Of a DNA stretch of 5,964 nt, positions 1 to 5,964 are shown in pieces. This DNA is from Cyclobacteriaceae bacterium (lineage in GTDB: Bacteria > Bacteroidota > Bacteroidia > Cytophagales > Cyclobacteriaceae), in contig JANQPK010000436.1 in the NCBI GenBank assembly GCA_028289505.1, positions 1 to 5,964 of the forward strand. The letters are read 5' to 3'. The notes under the pieces are model-generated. The model did not search any database, had not been told where the DNA came from, and worked only from the letters and a program-made list of their open reading frames with translations. Every line of letters starts with the position of its first letter. Position 1 is the stretch's first letter. Made by a program: the position numbers and the translations under genes.

Positions 1-1423
1 CATCCAGCCCATCTTCAATATTCAGGGCATGCTGTAGTAAGTTGAACTCTTCATTTTCGTAAACCACCTTTTTAGTGAGTCCGAAACAGTTTAAGGGCTT
101 ACCTCTCAAGCTAAATACCGCTTGGGTCTGCACATTTCTGGATTTAGTTATGGAGCCGCTGGCACTGTCACCCTCAGTGATAAACAGCATGGACTCTTCC
201 CCATTGGCGGCCGATCTCTTATCGTTTAAATGAATCCTACAATCCCTTAGCTTCTTATTATGAAGATTGGCTTTCTTAGCTCTTTCATTGGCCAATTTTT
301 TGATACCGGCAATGTCCTTGCGCTCCCGTTCAGATTGTAAGATCCTTTTTAAAAGCACTTCCGCCACTTTAGGATGCCGGTGCAGGTAATTGTCCAGAGA
401 TCTCTTGATGAAATCATTGACAAACCATCGCATGGTCTGCCCCTCAGGAGCAATATTTTGAGACCCCAGCTTAGTTTTAGTTTGAGACTCAAACACAGGC
501 TCTATAACTCTCACAGATACAGCCCCAACTATTGATGCCCGTACATCGGAGGCATCAAAGCTCTTTCCGTAGAAATCCCGGATGGTTTTCACCAGTGCTT
601 CCTTAAATGCTGCAAGGTGTGTACCTCCCTGAGTAGTATATTGACCGTTGACAAAACTGTAGTATTCTTCACCATATTGATTGCCATGGGTCAGCGCTAC
701 TTCTATGTCATCTCCTTTCAGATGAATAACCGGATATCGGAGATCATCTTCGTCGGTACGGTTGACCAACAAATCCAGTAACCCATTAGCACTGTGGTAC
801 TTCTTGCCGTTGAAGTTTATGGTAAGACCTGAGTTCAAGTAGGCGTAGTTCCACAGTTGGTTCTCGAGAAATTCAGGTATAAAGTGGAAATTCTTAAAAA
901 CGGTTGGATCAGGCTCAAAAACAATTAAAGTACCGTTTCGATCGTTGGTTGACCTTATCTTTTCATTATTAATGAGTTCACCACATTTAAACTCCGCAAC
1001 TTTGGTTTTTTTATCTCGGAAGGATTGGACTTTGAAATAGTCTGAAAGCGCGTTTACCGCTTTAGTTCCTACGCCATTTAACCCCACTGATTTTTGAAAA
1101 GCCTGGGAATCGTATTTACCACCAGTGTTAATCTTGGAAACACAATCCACTACCTTCCCAAGAGGGATGCCACGACCATAATCACGCACCACCACTTTGT
1201 GATCATAAACCCGAACATCAATGGTACGCCCAAACCCCATAACGTGCTCGTCGATGCAGTTATCAATGATCTCTTTTACCAAAACATAAATGCCGTCATC
1301 CCGGGCAGAGCCATCGCCCAATTTCCCAATGTACATCCCCGGGCGAAGTCTGATGTGCTCCTTCCAATCTAGGGATTTAATACTGTCTTCGGTGTAGTTT
1401 GATGTAACTGCCTTAGAAGCCAT
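1..1423 (-). CDS. parE: DNA topoisomerase IV subunit B (ParE), N-terminal ~474 residues, C-terminus cut by window edge
   Basis: This is the ATPase subunit of type IIA topoisomerase IV, which with ParC decatenates and relaxes chromosomes in the cytoplasm. The reading frame is open from ATG at 1423 to the left edge; the start is the first ATG after an in-frame stop near 1466 and gives MASKAVTSNYTEDSIKSLDW. GHKL ATPase motifs are visible: EIIDN at residues 51-55 (E51 likely catalytic base, N55 Mg binding), DYGRGIP at 81-87, and the lid loop GLNGVGTKAVNAL at 114-126. The QTK loop lysine is K316. The Toprim domain starts with ITEGDSASGS, E417 being the metal-binding glutamate, followed by FSLRGKPLN. 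From family knowledge, EGDSASGS and GLNGVG mark Bacteroidota ParE, whereas GyrB has EGDSAGGS and GLHGVG; GyrB is therefore less likely. Family proteins are roughly 620-650 residues, so about a quarter is missing. No Shine-Dalgarno is seen. It may share a transcript with the membrane protein gene 107 bp upstream. Confidence 0.96.
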   Translation of the reverse strand, partial: MASKAVTSNYTEDSIKSLDWKEHIRLRPGMYIGKLGDGSARDDGIYVLVKEIIDNCIDEHVMGFGRTIDVRVYDHKVVVRDYGRGIPLGKVVDCVSKINTGGKYDSQAFQKSVGLNGVGTKAVNALSDYFKVQSFRDKKTKVAEFKCGELINNEKIRSTNDRNGTLIVFEPDPTVFKNFHFIPEFLENQLWNYAYLNSGLTINFNGKKYHSANGLLDLLVNRTDEDDLRYPVIHLKGDDIEVALTHGNQYGEEYYSFVNGQYTTQGGTHLAAFKEALVKTIRDFYGKSFDASDVRASIVGAVSVRVIEPVFESQTKTKLGSQNIAPEGQTMRWFVNDFIKRSLDNYLHRHPKVAEVLLKRILQSERERKDIAGIKKLANERAKKANLHNKKLRDCRIHLNDKRSAANGEESMLFITEGDSASGSITKSRNVQTQAVFSLRGKPLNCFGLTKKVVYENEEFNLLQHALNIEDGLD

Positions 1424-1530
1424 TCTAAAAATTGAATACAGGTGAAAAAGTAGGAATAAATCTACCTATCTTCAGTCTAAATCTGAAATGATAACGGCAC
1501 AATCCCTTGAAGCAGTAGTATTGGGGACAT

Positions 1531-2007
1531 TTATCGAGCTGATTGAATCGGGTAAAGCAGTACATATAACAAATAAATCAACCCCAGCAGCATGATAACT
1601 GGACCTATTAATAGTATTGACCAATGGTAAACACCAGTAAGACTTTGAGCCTCTATTGCTGCACGTGAATACGCTGTAAGTGTTAATAGGAATAGATTTG
1701 CTCCTATCACCAGGGTCTTGATGCTAACCGTAAGCCTCAAATGCTGATTGCCATCATACAGTTGATAAGAAGCATTTAAGCTCTTAGTTGACCTCAAGCC
1801 TACGTAAGTGATCAAGTTGAGCACTAAAAACAATCCAGCAAAAGTATAGAAGAAACCGTGTCGATCCATCCTCATATCTGTCTCCCAACCTATAAAACTG
1901 AGATTAAAATAATTGGGAAAATTAGTATAGGTCACAAATAGCGTGGCCAGGGCAAGTAACCCAACAATTCCCCATAATGCGGATAGCATTTTTGATAGAT
2001 TCCACAT
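1531..2007 (-). CDS. Uncharacterised four-helix integral membrane protein (158 aa)
   Basis: I do not recognise a named family. The protein has four clear hydrophobic segments, at about residues 8-27, 51-71, 96-113 and 128-152, so it should sit in the inner membrane. Between helices 1 and 2 there is a roughly 23-residue polar stretch (TNFPNYFNLSFIGWETDMRM), and between helices 2 and 3 another polar loop carrying RSTKSLNASYQLYDGNQHLR. There is no cleavable signal peptide motif and no obvious catalytic motif. The start at 2007 is an ATG with no Shine-Dalgarno in front (TTATTATTGATTT), as is usual in Bacteroidota. The second methionine at residue 7 would also leave helix 1 intact, so the exact start is uncertain. 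It lies 107 bp upstream of parE on the same strand and is divergent from the lipoprotein gene. Length, helix pattern and composition support a real gene; function is unknown. Confidence 0.8.
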   Translation of the reverse strand: MWNLSKMLSALWGIVGLLALATLFVTYTNFPNYFNLSFIGWETDMRMDRHGFFYTFAGLFLVLNLITYVGLRSTKSLNASYQLYDGNQHLRLTVSIKTLVIGANLFLLTLTAYSRAAIEAQSLTGVYHWSILLIGPVIMLLGLIYLLYVLLYPIQSAR

Positions 2008-2064
2008 AAATCAATAATAAGAAGACGAATTTATTTAGTTTTAGGATGAAGTACTCATAATATC

Positions 2065-2072
2065 CAAAAATA
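2065..2072 (-). promoter_or_regulatory. Possible Bacteroidota -7 element for the membrane protein gene
   Basis: Read on the minus strand, these bases are TATTTTTG, an exact match to the Bacteroidota sigma-ABfr -7 consensus TAnnTTTG. Transcription would start near 2058, giving a leader of about 50 nt before the ATG at 2007. I find no TTG at the expected spacing for a -33 element (the nearest, at 2081-2083, is too close), so this is a weak call. The element abuts and partly precedes the GTG start of the divergent lipoprotein gene. Confidence 0.25.
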
Positions 2073-2073
2073 A

Positions 2074-2451
2074 GTGAGTTCAAATAGACATCTTATCCTA
2101 CCCTTATTAATGGCAATGGTGATTGGCTGCCAGACTGAACCAAGTATAGATGCTTTTGATACCATTGGCTGGCAGAACGATATTAACGGATGCCTGGGAG
2201 ATAGACTTGATCAATTAGATGTACTAATGAATGATCAAGATGAACTCCTGGGCTGGACCGAGCCTAAGATTACCGCATATTTGGGATCACCAGATTATCA
2301 CGAGCTCTATGTACGCAATCAGAAATTCCTGATCTATTACCTAGAACCAACTCTTGATTGTGGGGCAAAGGGTAAGGAGAACCCGCTTAGGATGTATGTC
2401 CGCATGGATGCTTTAGGGCAAAGTAAGGAAATCAGTCTCAGGAACCGTTAA
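2074..2451 (+). CDS. Small envelope lipoprotein, possibly BamE/SmpA-like fold (125 aa)
   Basis: The N-terminus MSSNRHLILPLLMAMVIGC is a lipoprotein signal: a short charged n-region (R5, H6), a hydrophobic core and the lipobox VIGC with the lipidated cysteine at residue 19. Residue +2 is Gln, not Asp, which fits outer-membrane rather than inner-membrane retention. The start is GTG at 2074; a TAA stop sits in frame directly before it, and the ATGs at residues 13 and 15 would leave too short a signal peptide. The mature part carries INGCLGDR (C40), then LLGWTEPKITAYLGSPD (59-74), KFLIYYLEP and C96, then RMYVRMDALG near the end. The pattern of a Gly-x-x-x-x-x-Ile-x-x-x-Leu-Gly-x-Pro-Asp helix followed by beta strands recalls BamE/SmpA-type lipoproteins, but this is inference from pattern only. 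C40 and C96 could form a disulphide in the periplasm. Function unknown. It converges on the GH31 gene with a 16-bp gap. Confidence 0.8.
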   Translation: MSSNRHLILPLLMAMVIGCQTEPSIDAFDTIGWQNDINGCLGDRLDQLDVLMNDQDELLGWTEPKITAYLGSPDYHELYVRNQKFLIYYLEPTLDCGAKGKENPLRMYVRMDALGQSKEISLRNR

Positions 2452-2467
2452 ATATCGTTTTAGGCTT

Positions 2468-4885
2468 TTAAAGCAGAATCTCAATTTCCGCATTAGAGTT
2501 TACCATAGTAAACGTTTGTACTTCTACCGGAAAAGAAATTGATTCCTTACCTAATGGATCGAAACTGGATACCGGCGGTAAAAATGTAAGCTCCTCGTGT
2601 TCACAAGTAACCTTTTCACCATCAACTTGGATCTCCTTCAAATCCGCGAATCCATGCAAATAAAACTTGACCATTTTGAATTTTGTTTCAAAGGAACCTG
2701 TTACTTTTTCCATGGTAAACCTACTTGATTCATGATCAAACCTGAACTTTCTATGGTAATAGGCTCCCTGCTGGTACTGATAACTATTGCCATCATCCTC
2801 GTAGTAATAAAAACTGCCATCAGCTCCCTGATAAAGATGCAGCTGAAGCACCGAATCAGGTTCTTCCTGCGTGCTCTGAATGATTGATTGCATGGGGATT
2901 ATGGCACCAGCACGAATGAATAATGGCAAATGAGTGATGGGACACTCCACGAAGACTTCTGACTCCCCGGTGTACAGTGATTCAGTGTGAAAGTTGTACC
3001 AGTCTCCTTTGGGTAAATACACCTTGATGAGATCCTTATAACTTTCCACCGGTGCTACCAGGATATTTGGTCCAAACAGGTATTGATTCTGAAATGCAGT
3101 CTGATAAATCCTATCGTCAAATGCATGGTCAATGGCCAAAGATCTACAAACCGGCATTCCTGTAGTCGAAGCCTCATGAAAAACCGAATATATATAGGGT
3201 AGCAGCTGGTACCTTAGATTTACATAATTCCTGCTAATATCCTCTACCTCCTCTCCAAAACTCCACGGCTCACTGTCTTTAGAGTTGATCATGGAATGGC
3301 CCCTAAAGAAAGGTGAGAATGCACCGATACTTATCCAACGGGCAAATAAGGAAATGGAGGAATCACCCACAAAACCACCAACATCGTATCCTGTATATGC
3401 TACACCCACCAACCCTAAACTATTAACCAATCTGACCCCCAATAACATATGGTCATCGTTCGACACATTATCACCGGTCCATACGGCAGAATGTCGTTGA
3501 ACTCCACAATAAGCGGACCTGGTAAGATTAAATGGACGTTGGCCTTGCAGGTTACTTTTGACCCCCTCATAGGTCGACCTGCACATCATATGGCCATAAA
3601 TATTCCTGCCTCGTTTTGCTGAACCACCCTCTCCCTCGAAATGAAACTCGATCAACTCCGGAAGTTTTTGACCCCAGGTGGCGATTTCATTCATATCGTT
3701 CCAATAACCGTGTATCCCCTGATCCGAATAATAAGCTAACTTTTCACCCCACCACTCTCGAGCCTTGCTGTAGGTAAAGTCTGGAAAATGGCACCAACCT
3801 GGCCAGACTTGACCACTGTAATACGAACCGTCAGGATATTTTAAAAAAAGGTCCAGGTCTATACCTTCCTGGTAAGCTTGGTAATCTTCTTCAATCTTAA
3901 TCCCAGGATCACACATCACTACCACATTAAAACCCATGGATTTCAATGTATTGATCATCTTTTTGGGATTTGGAAAACGGTCTTCGTCCCAGGTGAAAAT
4001 CTTGTATTTATCCATATAGTGTATATCCAGAACCAGGGCATCTGCTGGAATCCTTTTCTCACGGAAGGTCTGAGCCACATTCAGCACTTCATGCTCGGGA
4101 TAGTAGCTGTACCGACATTGCTGATAACCCAAACCCCATATTGGCGGCAATGGCATCAATCCAGTCAGACTTGAGTACCCTTCGATGATTTCTGCCACTG
4201 AATCTCCCCCTATATAATAATAATTCAAATCACCTCCCTCAACGGTAAAGGATGAAAATCGATCATTAGAAGCACCAAAATTAAAATGCGACTGATAAGT
4301 ATTATCCAAAAATATTCCGTAAGCCAGCTCCCCATAAATACCAATATAGAACGGAAATGTACAGTATAATGGATCGGATTCGGGTCCATAGGCGAAGCTG
4401 TCAGTGTTGTGATTGGTATAACCAGAACCCCGACGATCCAGGTTGCCAGTTTTTTCGCCTAACCCAATAAATCGTTCTCCATCTTGCAGAGTTTTATAGA
4501 TAGACTTGGTACTGCCCATAAATGAGATACCAAATCCAGGATAATCCTCATTGACTAGCTCACCATTTTGATTGTAAAACGATAATCTAACTGGGTCCCT
4601 ATTTATTACTATTCGCATACTGTTGGTTTCCACCACCATGGAGGAGTCGGCTTCCTTTAGGCTGAATTCAGATCGCTTTGGGTTATCCACCACCGCATAC
4701 GATAATTCGTCGAACATATCGTTATCTGAGATCTGGACTCTGATTATTTTATCGCTGTACACGGTTAACTTGATACAACCATTCTCTGCAGTGCCCAACA
4801 AACCGGTTGCAGTAACTTCATGAGATAGAAGTTTACCCAAATCAAGGTGTCGAATATGTTTTAGCTGCTCTGATTTGATCTCCAT
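2468..4885 (-). CDS. Glycoside hydrolase family 31 alpha-glucosidase, cytoplasmic (805 aa)
   Basis: This is a retaining exo-acting hydrolase expected to release glucose from non-reducing ends of alpha-glucosides such as maltose, isomaltose or short maltodextrins. Order of domains: N-terminal beta-sandwich (about 22-230, including GLGEKTGNLDRRG at 141-153), TIM barrel (about 245-570), proximal beta-sandwich (about 575-665, with PLFIRAGAIIPM) and a distal DUF5110-like sandwich (about 675-745, with YYYEDDGNSYQY). Catalytic residues are visible: the nucleophile D397 in YWNDMNE and the acid/base D472 in WTGDN. Substrate-pocket elements include VLDIHYMD (285-292), TWDEDRFP, R528-H530 in FFRGHS, and EPW at 539-541. 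WNDMNE, rather than the KTDFGE type of alpha-xylosidases, supports alpha-glucosidase. There is no signal peptide, so it acts in the cytoplasm on imported sugars. The ATG at 4885 is the first after an in-frame TAA at 4949-4951. The LacI-type gene upstream is the likely regulator. Precise linkage preference is not readable from the sequence. Confidence 0.95.
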   Translation of the reverse strand: MEIKSEQLKHIRHLDLGKLLSHEVTATGLLGTAENGCIKLTVYSDKIIRVQISDNDMFDELSYAVVDNPKRSEFSLKEADSSMVVETNSMRIVINRDPVRLSFYNQNGELVNEDYPGFGISFMGSTKSIYKTLQDGERFIGLGEKTGNLDRRGSGYTNHNTDSFAYGPESDPLYCTFPFYIGIYGELAYGIFLDNTYQSHFNFGASNDRFSSFTVEGGDLNYYYIGGDSVAEIIEGYSSLTGLMPLPPIWGLGYQQCRYSYYPEHEVLNVAQTFREKRIPADALVLDIHYMDKYKIFTWDEDRFPNPKKMINTLKSMGFNVVVMCDPGIKIEEDYQAYQEGIDLDLFLKYPDGSYYSGQVWPGWCHFPDFTYSKAREWWGEKLAYYSDQGIHGYWNDMNEIATWGQKLPELIEFHFEGEGGSAKRGRNIYGHMMCRSTYEGVKSNLQGQRPFNLTRSAYCGVQRHSAVWTGDNVSNDDHMLLGVRLVNSLGLVGVAYTGYDVGGFVGDSSISLFARWISIGAFSPFFRGHSMINSKDSEPWSFGEEVEDISRNYVNLRYQLLPYIYSVFHEASTTGMPVCRSLAIDHAFDDRIYQTAFQNQYLFGPNILVAPVESYKDLIKVYLPKGDWYNFHTESLYTGESEVFVECPITHLPLFIRAGAIIPMQSIIQSTQEEPDSVLQLHLYQGADGSFYYYEDDGNSYQYQQGAYYHRKFRFDHESSRFTMEKVTGSFETKFKMVKFYLHGFADLKEIQVDGEKVTCEHEELTFLPPVSSFDPLGKESISFPVEVQTFTMVNSNAEIEILL

Positions 4886-4912
4886 TTCAGTTGCGTCTTT
4901 TGATTGAGATAT

Positions 4913-4939
4913 ACCCGAAAAATCAATACTTCGGCGGGT
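4913..4939 (-). promoter_or_regulatory. Stem-loop in the presumed 5' leader of the GH31 gene
   Basis: The inverted repeat ACCCGAA (4913-4919) faces TTCGG (4930-4934) and GGGT (4936-4939) on the plus strand. The RNA of the GH31 leader can therefore pair CCGAA with TTCGG around a 10-nt loop, or use the outer ACCCG/CGGGT arms. It ends 27 nt before the start codon, and no U-tract follows, so it is not an intrinsic terminator. It is a local GC-rich island in otherwise AT-rich DNA. It could affect translation or RNA stability, or be a protein-binding site; no function is shown. Confidence 0.3.
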
Positions 4940-5025
4940 TAAAGAATATTAACTTAGGACATAAATTTTAAAAATAGCATCAAATCCTAGGCTATTTTGA
5001 AGCTGTTCGAAATGTTGCCAATTTT

Positions 5026-5035
5026 CAATCGTTTG
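5026..5035. promoter_or_regulatory. Candidate LacI-family operator
   Basis: CAATCGTTTG is an imperfect palindrome centred on CpG, with only the pair flanking the CG mismatched; counting two further bases on each side, five of seven positions pair. LacI/GalR operators typically have a central CG flanked by AA/TT-rich arms, which this resembles. It lies about 30 bp beyond the regulator's stop codon and 141 bp before the GH31 start codon, where a site controlling GH31 or the whole pair could sit. No confident -7/-33 promoter was found next to it (the best minus-strand matches are TATTTTTA at 4969-4976 and TAGGATTTG at 4981-4989), so the mode of action is open. Confidence 0.35.
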
Positions 5036-5038
5036 CAG

Positions 5039-5068
5039 AAAAAAATTATTCTGATATGAAGATTTCAG
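5039..5068 (-). terminator. Weak candidate intrinsic terminator after the LacI-family gene
   Basis: On the minus strand, CTGAAATCTTCATATCAG (5068-5051) can fold into a stem of six pairs with one A-A mismatch and a CTTC loop. Five bases later comes a run of seven U (5045-5039). The hairpin overlaps the regulator's TGA stop codon. The stem is short and AT-rich and the U-run is displaced from it, so it may be leaky or absent in function. If real, it separates the regulator transcript from the GH31 gene. Confidence 0.3.
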
Positions 5069-5964
5069 CGCTTGGATTGAGGCTTACGTAAGGATGAACC
5101 ACGCACTACAGGCTCTGTTTCTAACACCATCTTCCGAGGAGGAGTATTGGGATTAGATTGCACTTCGAAAAACAACTCAACTGCCTGTTGTCCCATGCGA
5201 TATCCTGGTTGTACCACAGAGCTCAATGGTGGGTCTATCAATGAGGCCATCTGCCAATCCGAAAAGCCTATCACCGCTACCTGTTCCGGGATTTGCACTC
5301 CGCGGTTTTTCAAAGCCCTGATTGCACCTATAGCCAAAAGATCATTGTTGGCAAAGATTCCATCAAATTGAAGCCCTTGATCAATAAGTTGATTCACCTG
5401 TTGCTCAGCTTCATTTATATCTATACCTCCTTCACAATATACCAATAAGTCGGAATTGTACTGCAATCCATTTGCCACTAAAGCCTCTTGATACCCTTTT
5501 AGTCTTTTCCTGGTAGTACTGACATTAGAAGGACCAGCTAAATGAACAATATGACTACAGCCTTGTTCTATCAAATGTTCCACTGCCTTAGAAGCCCCTA
5601 CCCGATCATCTACCAAAATACAGGGCGCTTCAATACCTTCTGGTTCCCGGTCAAAAAAAATTAAGGGAAGCCCCCGATCAATATAAGGCTTAAAATGGTC
5701 CATGTTGGTGGTGGACTTGGACACTCCTACCAGTAGACCATCAACCCGATGGGAAAAAAGGGATTTAGCATCTGCTACCTCTCTTTGATACATTTCATTG
5801 GAATGACATAACATGACATTGTAACCTTTTTCAGTAGCAGCGTCTTCAATTCCAGCGATTATGGAAGAGAAGAAAGAATGTGCAATTTCGGGGATAATCA
5901 CTCCTATAGTTTTAGTCTTACTACTTCTAAGACTTAGTGCGATAGAGTTAGGCTGGTAGTGGTA
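5065..5964 (-). CDS. LacI/GalR-family transcriptional regulator, N-terminal HTH cut by window edge
   Basis: This is a sugar-responsive DNA-binding regulator. The frame is open to the right edge, giving 299 visible residues; an internal GTG (5899-5901) is only the Val of IGVII and not the start. The first visible residues YHYQPNSIALSLRSSKTKT are the hinge helix; L12 aligns with LacI Leu56, which wedges into the central CpG of operators. Comparison with LacI suggests about 45 residues with the helix-turn-helix are missing, for a full length near 345. The periplasmic-binding-protein-like sensor follows: IGVIIPEIAHSFF (20-32), VDGLLVG (74-80), PLIFFDRE (100-107), VDDRVGASKAVEHL (118-131), HLAGP (141-145), RLKGYQEAL (154-162), FANNDLLAIGAIRAL (204-218) and VAVIGFSDW (229-237). 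Trp237 in FSDW could stack on a sugar ring. It is on the same strand as the GH31 gene, 179 bp upstream, so that gene is a likely target. The effector sugar cannot be read from the sequence. Confidence 0.95.
   Translation of the reverse strand, partial: YHYQPNSIALSLRSSKTKTIGVIIPEIAHSFFSSIIAGIEDAATEKGYNVMLCHSNEMYQREVADAKSLFSHRVDGLLVGVSKSTTNMDHFKPYIDRGLPLIFFDREPEGIEAPCILVDDRVGASKAVEHLIEQGCSHIVHLAGPSNVSTTRKRLKGYQEALVANGLQYNSDLLVYCEGGIDINEAEQQVNQLIDQGLQFDGIFANNDLLAIGAIRALKNRGVQIPEQVAVIGFSDWQMASLIDPPLSSVVQPGYRMGQQAVELFFEVQSNPNTPPRKMVLETEPVVRGSSLRKPQSKR

Noticed and set aside
173..184. EGDSASGS instead of the common EGDSAGGS in the Toprim motif as an unusual active-site change.
   Set aside because: Known for Bacteroidota ParE proteins; it identifies the lineage and subunit rather than marking a novelty.
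1094..1372. Plus-strand open frame of 92 codons.
   Set aside because: It lies fully inside parE on the opposite strand; the parE frame carries clear GHKL ATPase motifs across the same bases.
1457..1484. Direct repeat TAAATCT, two copies 21 bp apart, upstream of parE.
   Set aside because: The spacing of two helical turns is suggestive of paired binding sites, but a 7-bp AT-rich repeat in an AT-rich spacer is expected by chance and no further copies or symmetry are seen.
1488..1595. A 35-codon plus-strand ORF beginning MITAQSLEAVVLGTF, crossing the parE-upstream gap into the membrane protein gene.
   Set aside because: It is antisense to the 3' end of the membrane protein gene, has no ribosome-binding or promoter signal, and is short enough to arise by chance.
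2452..2475. Small palindrome GCTTTTAAAGC at the convergent gene junction as a bidirectional terminator.
   Set aside because: The arms are separated by one base, so no hairpin loop can form, and there is no adjacent U-tract.
3285..4823. Plus-strand open frames at 3285-3500, 3878-4174 and 4623-4823.
   Set aside because: All lie antisense within the GH31 coding sequence, whose conserved domains cover these bases; their translations show no domain-like features.
5006..5011. TTCGAA palindrome as a second LacI operator.
   Set aside because: Symmetry breaks down directly outside the six central bases, so it is no better than chance.
5147..5371. Plus-strand open frame of 74 codons.
   Set aside because: It is antisense to the conserved C-terminal sensor domain of the LacI-family regulator.

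Overview
The window looks like chromosomal DNA from a Bacteroidota bacterium, probably a Cytophagales-type marine or environmental member. The main pointers are a ParE/topoisomerase IV B protein with the variant signatures GLNGVGTKAVNAL and EGDSASGS, which I know from this phylum, the lack of Shine-Dalgarno sequences before the genes, and a moderate-to-low GC content. Genus-level assignment is not possible from the sequence alone.

Layout from left to right: (1) the N-terminal about 474 residues of topoisomerase IV subunit B on the minus strand, cut by the left edge; (2) a 158-residue four-helix membrane protein of unknown function on the minus strand, 107 bp upstream of parE and possibly co-transcribed with it; (3) a 66-bp divergent spacer; (4) a 125-residue lipoprotein on the plus strand with a GTG start and a possible BamE/SmpA-like core; (5) a complete 805-residue family GH31 alpha-glucosidase on the minus strand, convergent with the lipoprotein gene and only 16 bp from it; (6) a 179-bp spacer with a weak candidate terminator, a LacI-type operator candidate and a leader stem-loop; (7) a LacI/GalR-family regulator on the minus strand, cut by the right edge so that most of its helix-turn-helix lies outside.

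The two right-hand genes form a plausible sugar-utilisation pair: a LacI-family sensor just upstream of a cytoplasmic alpha-glucosidase, with an operator-like site between them. The left-hand genes are housekeeping (parE) or uncharacterised (membrane protein, lipoprotein). There is no sign of a mobile element, CRISPR array, RNA gene, phage gene or defence system. I read this as a mostly ordinary region. The points worth a second look are the LacI-GH31 spacer and the two uncharacterised small envelope proteins.
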